From the NCBI GenBank assembly GCA_021819225.1, contig JAKARU010000020.1:1-11196 (forward strand): a stretch of DNA of 11,196 nt, read 5' to 3'. The position numbers were made by a program, and so were the translations under genes. Under the pieces are notes generated by a model that was not told where the DNA came from, did no database searches, and saw only the letters and a program-made list of their open reading frames with translations. Below are positions 6,365-11,196 of this stretch, piece by piece. The number at the start of each line of letters is the position of its first letter. Position 1 is the first letter of the stretch. The stretch comes from Thermoplasmata archaeon (lineage in GTDB: Archaea > Thermoplasmatota > Thermoplasmata > Thermoplasmatales > Thermoplasmataceae).

Positions 6365-6919
6365 ATGACTACCCAAATCATAATCATGCAGGGAGGCGAG
6401 GACGTTAAACGGAGGACCAACGAAACCCTGTTCAAGGACGTGAGGAAGTTATCAAGTTCAGGGAAAATCCTGGTTATACCATGGACTTCGGATTCTCTTG
6501 AGAAGGAAGCTGAATATTCTGAGGTGCTCCGTGACTATTTTTCACATTGCGGCTTTGAAGAGATATTGTTTCTGGCCAAAACCGATCCTGAAAACGAAAT
6601 ACAACGAAAATTCTCTGAGGTAGACACCATTTACCTTCCAGGTGGAGACACTGAGGCCCTATATCGCGAGTTAAAACAGAGGGCTTTGCAGGATAGGTTA
6701 TTCGAGTTCCCAGGCGTAATAATCGGTAATTCTGCCGGGGCAATTGTACTTTCGAAAGGAGGGTGGGGTGACGGAAAATTCTACACTGGTTTCGGCCTCG
6801 TTGATTTCTACGTTTCTGTTCATTACAAGCTCAATGCAGCTCACGTTGCAGAAACGAAAGATGCTATTAATGTCAACATTCCTGAAAATATGTGGGTCAC
6901 GGTAACAAATGAAAAATAA
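6365..6919 (+). CDS. pepE: Peptidase E-like serine peptidase (family S51), short C-terminus
   Basis: The 184-residue product has the class I glutamine-amidotransferase-like fold of S51 peptidases. Visible features are the opening strand TQIIIMQGGE, the nucleotide-fold-like KILVIPW, the YLPGGDTEALYREL loop, and the nucleophile elbow VIIGNSAGAIVLSKGG with Ser123. The segment GFGLVDFYVSVHYK holds the likely catalytic His153. Peptidase E cleaves N-terminal Asp-X dipeptides in the cytoplasm. Family members usually run past 200 residues; this one stops soon after IPENMWVTVTNEK, so the last strands appear to be missing or altered. After the TAA (6917-6919) the same frame is open for 30 more codons to TGA 7010-7012. 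It stands alone on its strand and is bracketed by repeat copies B and C. Assignment to S51 is firm; activity is uncertain because of the short end. Confidence 0.82.
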   Translation: MTTQIIIMQGGEDVKRRTNETLFKDVRKLSSSGKILVIPWTSDSLEKEAEYSEVLRDYFSHCGFEEILFLAKTDPENEIQRKFSEVDTIYLPGGDTEALYRELKQRALQDRLFEFPGVIIGNSAGAIVLSKGGWGDGKFYTGFGLVDFYVSVHYKLNAAHVAETKDAINVNIPENMWVTVTNEK

Positions 6920-7012
6920 TCAAATCCGGTAACACTTTTCCATGCTCGCATATCAGAAATCAAGAGGATAGGCAAGCAGCAGGCTGAAGGAATCGTTAAG
7001 GAGGGAACATGA

Positions 7013-7028
7013 GAGAATTGGAATTCTC
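7013..7028. repeat. Inverted repeat abutting repeat copy C
   Basis: GAGAATT-GG-AATTCTC has perfect 7-bp arms with a 2-bp centre and ends exactly where copy C begins. It could be a protein-binding dyad or hairpin. The other copies are not directly preceded by the same sequence, though copy A has a different hairpin 20 bp upstream. Confidence 0.45.
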
Positions 7029-7066
7029 AATGGACCGGTTAGGATTTGATTAAAGTTTTAAACGAA
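7029..7066 (+). repeat. 38-bp dispersed repeat, copy C
   Basis: The copy starts AATGGACCGGTTAGGATTTG and ends TTTTAAACGAA. The palindrome has one change (GACCGGTT). It lies between the peptidase E gene and the VapBC pair, in the same orientation as the other copies. Confidence 0.88.
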
Positions 7067-7155
7067 TATCATGAAATATGATTTTCAGACGAACAATATG
7101 TGCATTGGTGAAGTGGATTGTTTGAACTGTAGTCATGACAGTTTACCGTTAAATG

Positions 7156-7163
7156 TTTATATG
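7156..7163 (+). promoter_or_regulatory. TATA-like box for the vapBC pair
   Basis: TTTATATG is centred about 22 bp before the antitoxin ATG at 7182. It supports that start over the upstream in-frame ATG at 7071 and suggests a leaderless or short-leader transcript. Confidence 0.4.
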
Positions 7164-7181
7164 GTATTTGCATTAGCATTC

Positions 7182-7418
7182 ATGGTCAAAACCACTATCA
7201 ACCTGGACGAAGAAATCTACGCTGAAATCGTAAAAGAATCCATAGAAAAGTACGGTAGCACAAAGAATATGTCGAAGATCATTAACCAACGCCTCAGGAA
7301 CAGGACAAACTCTACAGGGAAACGCAGAGGGCGAATAACCTTCAGGGCAAGAGAAAAGCTTTCATCCATGGATGCCGACAAAGAGATAAGGGCGGGATGG
7401 GAGGAGAGCAGCAAATGA
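7182..7418 (+). CDS. vapB: VapB-like antitoxin
   Basis: With ATG 7182 the product is 78 residues and opens MVKTTINLDEEIYAEIVKES, followed by STKNMSKIINQRL. This is a short strand and two helices consistent with a ribbon-helix-helix DNA-binding domain. A basic linker (NSTGKRRGRITF) and an acidic or amphipathic tail (SSMDADKEIRAGWEE) follow, the usual layout for a toxin-binding C-terminus. The frame is open back to an ATG at 7071, but that extra N-terminus (Cys-rich, hydrophobic) is not part of the family, and the TATA-like box lies inside it. The stop overlaps the toxin ATG by 4 bp (ATGA), so translation is coupled. It neutralises the PIN toxin encoded next and probably represses this promoter. 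The exact antitoxin subfamily is uncertain. Confidence 0.78.
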   Translation: MVKTTINLDEEIYAEIVKESIEKYGSTKNMSKIINQRLRNRTNSTGKRRGRITFRAREKLSSMDADKEIRAGWEESSK

Positions 7419-7822
7419 CGGTGCTTGTTGACACCAATGTTCTGGTATATGATGCCATAGAGAATTCTCCACGCCATGACAGGGCAAGCGTGCTTATCGA
7501 CGAGTCGGAAGACCCCATAATAAATTCACTTTCAATTGTTGAACTTGGTTTTGTGCTTCCAAGGTATGGAATAGATAATGAAAGTGTAAGAAAGAAGATT
7601 GAGGAATTATTACATAGTGAATATTTCACAGTCTCGTGGCTTTCTGGAAGGATGATGGAGAAAGTATCCGCGTTTATGGTTGAAAACAAGCTAAGTTTCA
7701 GAGATTTCAATGATTGGATAATAGCGTATGATGCATATTCGAGAAAAGTACCTTTAGTCACATTTGACAAAATACTGTATAATAAATGCAAAAAGCTCGG
7801 CATTCAAGTTATTGAGATATAG
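7415..7822 (+). CDS. vapC: VapC-type PIN-domain toxin (ribonuclease)
   Basis: With ATG 7415 the product is 135 residues, a standard VapC length. It begins MTVLVDTNVLVYDAI, which carries the first catalytic acid Asp6. Other expected acids are Glu43 (IVELGF), Asp97 or Asp100 in SFRDFNDWIIAYDA, and Asp118 in VTFDK, so the RNase site appears complete. A strong ribosome site, GGAGG (7400-7404), is 10 nt before this start, favouring it over an in-frame ATG at 7397. The antitoxin stop overlaps by 4 bp. The toxin arrests translation by cutting RNA when freed from VapB. Unlike the left-hand vapBC of this window, this pair looks intact. The module is flanked by direct repeat copies C and D. Confidence 0.9.
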   Translation: MTVLVDTNVLVYDAIENSPRHDRASVLIDESEDPIINSLSIVELGFVLPRYGIDNESVRKKIEELLHSEYFTVSWLSGRMMEKVSAFMVENKLSFRDFNDWIIAYDAYSRKVPLVTFDKILYNKCKKLGIQVIEI

Positions 7823-7829
7823 TTTGATG

Positions 7830-7867
7830 AATGGACCGGTCGGGATTTGATTAATGTTTTAAGCGAA
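7830..7867 (+). repeat. 38-bp dispersed repeat, copy D
   Basis: The copy starts AATGGACCGGTCGGGATTTG and ends GTTTTAAGCGAA, with the intact GACCGGTC palindrome. It sits in the 62-bp gap between the convergent vapC and OLD nuclease genes, so it cannot be a plus-strand promoter for either. Read on the other strand it lies beyond the end of the OLD gene. AACCACAG follows shortly after, as it does after copy B. Confidence 0.88.
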
Positions 7868-7884
7868 TACAACCACAGCATAGA

Positions 7885-9804
7885 TTAAATGCATTTATTT
7901 CTAAGGTCAACAATTTTTTTAACAATTGATTCAAGAGTTTGACTGCTATGCTCCTCCTCTCTTGCTTTATGTAGAATCTTATTTATTATTAGTGCATTCT
8001 TCCTAGCTTGTTCTTTAGATAACTCAAACTCTTTCTGAAAAGTCTGTAATAATTCGTCAAAGTAATCTTTTCCTATTTCTTCTCGTAGTATATCACTAAT
8101 ATTGTTCTCAAAACATGAAAAATATTCTCCAATAATCGAGGGATAATCCTCAACTGGTTGTCCCAGCAATTTTAAAAGTCGATGATTCACTGCAACTTGG
8201 GGATTTTCTGATTGTTTATCATTATCCCACACCACATATACAGGAATTTCAAGGCTGTTGAATATTACATAAGGTCTATCGATACTTGTTTTACCGCTGC
8301 ACGGAATTACTGATATTCCTAAAGCATCAAAATTGTGGTTCAATAGCTCTGCTTCTCCTAGAATCGCACCCCTATCTTCCTCTCCTTCAACAAGTACCAC
8401 AATATCAGCGAAAAATCCTTCGTTCATCCAAGGGGTCATTATAGCACGTAATCTCGGTTTGAGGGTAATTTCGGAATGTTTTTCCTTTGATTCGTCATTG
8501 ACTTCGTCAAATTTCCTTACCAAATCCTCAAGTTTTCCCCAAGTTATTCTAGTCTGTTTCTTTTTCGTTCCATTATACTGGGTTTTGCGAAATCTTCTTG
8601 CTGAATCAAATTGGTCTATATGAAATAAGAGAGGTGAATGGGTTGTGTAAATAACCTGAATATTAGAAATGACATTTTGTATCCCATTAATTGCTAATTC
8701 GTGGATGACGTTTAGAAGATGCCTTTGTCTGCTTGGGTGTTGGAAGAGTTCTGGCTCTTCGATAGCTAGTATTAAGCTCGGCACTGACTTATTAAAGTCA
8801 CCGGTGCCAGCATCTAGGTTCTGGGGTCCCGTAGCCAGATATTGTAGTAGAGTCATTATAAACGCCCTTTGCGATCCGTTGCCAGATAATCCTACTGGTG
8901 CTTCGTATTCATCTTCTACGAGAAATGCATTTGCTTTGATATAAGAGAGAATATCAAGTTCATCAGTTATCCACCTTATTTTAACTCCAACCCCTGGAGC
9001 GTACATGGATAGCATTTTCGAAAGTTCTGTTTCCAATGTATTAATCTCATCACCACTCAAGATTTTTTTATATTTATCCCTTGTATCATGGTCTAATGAC
9101 CTCAATTCTTCCTTTTCTGTCAGGATTTTTCTTACAGTTAAATCCATCAATTCAGTAAGAACAGACCCTCTTGACTCTGTTGCGTCCAGAGAAGCCTCTC
9201 TGACCGCTGGTATGGGCAGAAATTTCACGTATTTGTCAATCTTCCCACCACCAACCTCTTTGTAACCAAAAAATTGGTGCTCATCATTCATGAGATTACA
9301 TTTACCAGGATTTTTTTTCTCCCATTCTTCTAAGGCAATAGAAATTTGCTCCTTGGTTCTCGCTTCCGGAAGATCTGAGAATTTATTTTTAAGGGCGTTA
9401 TATTCCCTTCTCATATCTTCTGCCTTCAGTGAACTTCTAAGAGACGAAAAATCAGGATTGCTAAGCTTTTGTCCAAAATATCGTTGGTTGTTTCTATCGC
9501 AAGGGTATTGCATCACTTTTGTGATACGAAGTTCGTTGTTGTGAATGTATGGTTTGAATTCGTCTAAAGCCTCGTTGTTAAGGTCAATAAAAACAACAGA
9601 AACTTCAATGGGCAAACTTGTTTCTGAATTATAAAAATCTTCTTTTTCATATTTGGCATTTGAAGCAAAAAACAACCCCAATGCTTTCAGTAACGAGGAT
9701 TTTCCAGCCCCGTTTGGGCCCAACAAAGCGGTTAAATTATCGAATGGTATATGTGTATCATACAAGGAACGAAAATTCTTAACATAAACTTCCTTTATCT
9801 TCAT
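7885..9804 (-). CDS. OLD-family ATP-dependent nuclease (ABC-type ATPase plus TOPRIM domain)
   Basis: The 639-residue product starts MKIKEVYVKNFRSLYDTHIP, the usual opening of OLD and RecF-like ATPases. Walker A is GPNGAGKSS (29-37). A long, probably helical insertion (about 120-270) follows, then the ABC signature LSGNGSQ (306-312), Walker B LILAIEEPEL (344-353, catalytic Glu350) and switch His389 in YTTHSPLLF. The TOPRIM domain shows Glu473 in VVLVEGEED and the D-x-D pair in VVWDNDK (527-529), with GISVIPCSGK between them. All motifs for ATP binding and metal-dependent DNA cleavage are present. Known OLD proteins serve in anti-phage defence (P2 Old; GajA of Gabija, which needs a UvrD-like partner). 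No helicase or reverse transcriptase gene is seen here. It lies 75 bp downstream of the Argonaute gene on the same strand, with a weak GAGAG ribosome site, so co-transcription is likely. The start is supported by the conserved N-terminal strand. Confidence 0.88.
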   Translation of the reverse strand: MKIKEVYVKNFRSLYDTHIPFDNLTALLGPNGAGKSSLLKALGLFFASNAKYEKEDFYNSETSLPIEVSVVFIDLNNEALDEFKPYIHNNELRITKVMQYPCDRNNQRYFGQKLSNPDFSSLRSSLKAEDMRREYNALKNKFSDLPEARTKEQISIALEEWEKKNPGKCNLMNDEHQFFGYKEVGGGKIDKYVKFLPIPAVREASLDATESRGSVLTELMDLTVRKILTEKEELRSLDHDTRDKYKKILSGDEINTLETELSKMLSMYAPGVGVKIRWITDELDILSYIKANAFLVEDEYEAPVGLSGNGSQRAFIMTLLQYLATGPQNLDAGTGDFNKSVPSLILAIEEPELFQHPSRQRHLLNVIHELAINGIQNVISNIQVIYTTHSPLLFHIDQFDSARRFRKTQYNGTKKKQTRITWGKLEDLVRKFDEVNDESKEKHSEITLKPRLRAIMTPWMNEGFFADIVVLVEGEEDRGAILGEAELLNHNFDALGISVIPCSGKTSIDRPYVIFNSLEIPVYVVWDNDKQSENPQVAVNHRLLKLLGQPVEDYPSIIGEYFSCFENNISDILREEIGKDYFDELLQTFQKEFELSKEQARKNALIINKILHKAREEEHSSQTLESIVKKIVDLRNKCI

Positions 9805-9879
9805 AAGCTCTCGAGGGATGAAAGGACAGTTAACCTAGATTAATATTTCGCTCTATGAATACCAATGACCCTTTTTGGT

Positions 9880-11196
9880 TCACATATAATACCTGTAACT
9901 TGTTGGAAATTCTTGTACATCCTGTATACTTGACTCAGAAAGTATATCTCCTACTTTTCTGGCTACTGAAATAGTGACCGGAACTCTTGTATTGAAATCA
10001 GCGTTATTCCAATCAAGTTTTGTTAAAGCCATTATGTCTTTTCCGATCTGTTCTGGTGGGGAGTCCATCCTGAAAGCGCTAAGGAATAGAGGAGAAGGAA
10101 CTGAGCTGCCTTGGTAGGTATCTAACAGCGGAACATACCCGGTAGTATACAAGACTGATTGATTTCCAGAATAAACAAAGGTACCTCTTATCGGTGGATA
10201 AGCTTCCCCTTTTGGAAAGAGTCTTATTCCGGAGTGTTCATTGATATGCACATAATCCACCGTCTCGATGTTGGCTAACGCTTCGTTAAAGCCTTCGATT
10301 TCTTCATTGCGAAATGGCGAGGACTTGTGGATTACCACACGTTTAGGGTCCAGATTATTGCGCTGTCTTTTGTAAAGAGAGATAACGTCTGTAATGATCT
10401 CACTGGCCAGTTCAGGGCTTGTTAGATAAGGTCTCCCTTTGTTTGCACTATCCCACTTGAACGGTCTACCTCTGATGACTTGACTCTCCCCTGTTCTAAG
10501 ATAAACATGGGCCATACTGCATCTGAGGTTGGCCTGCCCATCTTTCACCTCCTTGTAAAATGAGAGCCCGACATAACAAGTCTCATCGTCCAGCTGGGAC
10601 AACTTCCAGGGAATCCCGGTGGCTTTATAGTAGGAGGCGACAGCAAAATTCCATGCTATAGTAGCCAAGTCTTGACCCGTATTGCCTTCGCTAAGCGTAG
10701 ATGGTTTTATAATCTGTGAAACAAGGCTTCCGTGCTTGTAAGCAGAGACTTTCATGGCGTGATGGAAATTGAATAGAGGAATTTCGTCCTGCAATTTGTC
10801 GGTCTTCCTTTGATAGAGAATCTTATCTGTTTTGGAATACGGATCCTTACACAGTTCCAGGGTTTTCGGTGAAATAGGAAGATAAACTATATCTGGGTTA
10901 GGATCGGTGACGGTTGACAAATCCGAAAGTCTTTGGTCATAAATTTCTTTCAGTTTTACCACTCTGTCTTTTCTTTTGGTTATGACTCCAAGTGCATTGA
11001 TCTCCTTATCGTCAATGGGTTGAAAACAGGAATCATCAAATTCGATCTTAAACCTAAAAGGGCTTTCTAGACTTATTCCGGGAAAGTCTACCTCTCTCCG
11101 GTTTGAATTCAGGTCTTCCTTGCCACTTATCCTAACTTCCAGCTTTTCAGCCCACGTTTCCAAAAGTTTCTTAGCATTCCTGGTGCCTATTATCCC
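9880..11196 (-). CDS. Short prokaryotic Argonaute (MID-PIWI), PIWI active site degenerate, N-terminus outside window
   Basis: The frame is open to the right edge, giving 438 visible residues; the TTG at 11163 is internal, since GIIGTRNAKK reads in upstream. Short Argonautes run to about 450-500 residues, so roughly 20-60 are missing. Visible parts fit a MID domain (FPGISLESPFRFKIEFDD, IVYLPIS, then LATIAWNFAVASYYKATGIP) and a PIWI domain (YVGLSFYKE, RVVIHKSSPF, SPLFLSAFRMDSPPEQIGKD, LTKLDWNNADF, ARKVGDIL). There is no PAZ domain. Active Argonautes have catalytic Asp at the equivalents of YVGLS and VVIHKS; here both are Ser, so target cleavage is very unlikely. Such proteins act as nucleic-acid-guided sensors that switch on a separate effector, usually an APAZ-fused TIR, SIR2 or nuclease encoded next door. 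The following gene here is an OLD nuclease; any APAZ partner would lie beyond the edge. Confidence 0.87.
   Translation of the reverse strand, partial: GIIGTRNAKKLLETWAEKLEVRISGKEDLNSNRREVDFPGISLESPFRFKIEFDDSCFQPIDDKEINALGVITKRKDRVVKLKEIYDQRLSDLSTVTDPNPDIVYLPISPKTLELCKDPYSKTDKILYQRKTDKLQDEIPLFNFHHAMKVSAYKHGSLVSQIIKPSTLSEGNTGQDLATIAWNFAVASYYKATGIPWKLSQLDDETCYVGLSFYKEVKDGQANLRCSMAHVYLRTGESQVIRGRPFKWDSANKGRPYLTSPELASEIITDVISLYKRQRNNLDPKRVVIHKSSPFRNEEIEGFNEALANIETVDYVHINEHSGIRLFPKGEAYPPIRGTFVYSGNQSVLYTTGYVPLLDTYQGSSVPSPLFLSAFRMDSPPEQIGKDIMALTKLDWNNADFNTRVPVTISVARKVGDILSESSIQDVQEFPTSYRYYM

Noticed and set aside
7071..7181. Longer vapB start at 7071
   Set aside because: The extra 37 residues are Cys-rich and hydrophobic, not part of the antitoxin fold, and contain the TATA-like box.
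7217..7803. Minus-strand frames of 86 and 153 codons across vapBC
   Set aside because: They are antisense to the toxin-antitoxin genes, whose motifs and overlap are clear; the 153-codon frame is Ser/Leu-rich in the manner of a shadow.
2525..7867. CRISPR array formed by the 38-bp repeats
   Set aside because: Spacing is hundreds to thousands of bases with genes between the copies, not uniform short spacers, and no cas genes are seen.
2525..7867. The 38-bp repeat as a common promoter
   Set aside because: Copies A and D have no plus-strand gene downstream, and the peptidase E and vapB genes have their own TATA-like boxes nearer their starts.
8333..9544. Several plus-strand frames within the OLD gene
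   Set aside because: All are opposite a 639-residue protein with complete ATPase and TOPRIM motifs.
7885..9804. Gabija system (GajA/GajB)
   Set aside because: The OLD protein resembles GajA in layout, but no UvrD-like helicase gene follows or precedes it within the window.

Overview
The window looks like an accessory, defence-rich stretch of an archaeal chromosome. The organism is probably a euryarchaeon of the Thermoplasmata/Thermoplasmatales kind. This is inferred from TATA-like boxes about 22-26 bp before start codons (leaderless-type promoters), the archaeal style of the VapBC, PadR, ChrB-domain and IS256-type proteins, and AT-rich intergenic DNA. No rRNA or other marker gene is present, so the taxonomy is an inference.

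Layout from left to right. Positions 1-255 hold the end of a MarR-type regulator. After about 1 kb with no convincing gene comes a small two-helix membrane protein (1230-1667) and an internally deleted IS256-type transposase remnant (1815-2237, minus strand). Next is a minus-strand VapBC pair in which the toxin (2602-3072) is intact but the antitoxin frame (3047-3307) carries an in-frame amber codon. A decayed, unrecognised coding stretch (about 3491-3961) follows. Then comes a divergent locus: a ChrB-domain protein and a YVTN/YncE-type beta-propeller on the minus strand (5495 to 4060), opposite a PadR regulator (5555-6121), with inverted repeats in the 59-bp gap. A short peptidase E (6365-6919) and a complete VapBC pair (7182-7822) lie on the plus strand. 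The right third is a minus-strand pair: a short prokaryotic Argonaute (MID-PIWI, cut by the right edge, catalytic positions substituted), followed 75 bp downstream by an OLD-family ATPase/TOPRIM nuclease (9804-7885).

Two things stand out. First, a short and apparently catalytically dead Argonaute sits directly upstream of, and on the same strand as, an intact OLD nuclease. This suggests a guide-directed sensor paired with a nuclease effector, although any further partner upstream is out of view. Second, a 38-bp repeat (core GGACCGGTC, then AT-rich with a TTAA dyad) occurs five times with no indels and always in the same orientation (2525, 3961, 6281, 7029, 7830). All copies are in gaps between gene modules, so peptidase E, VapBC and the ChrB/propeller/PadR locus are each bracketed by direct copies. 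This looks like a cassette-style or site-specific insertion arrangement, and it is not explained by any gene in the window.
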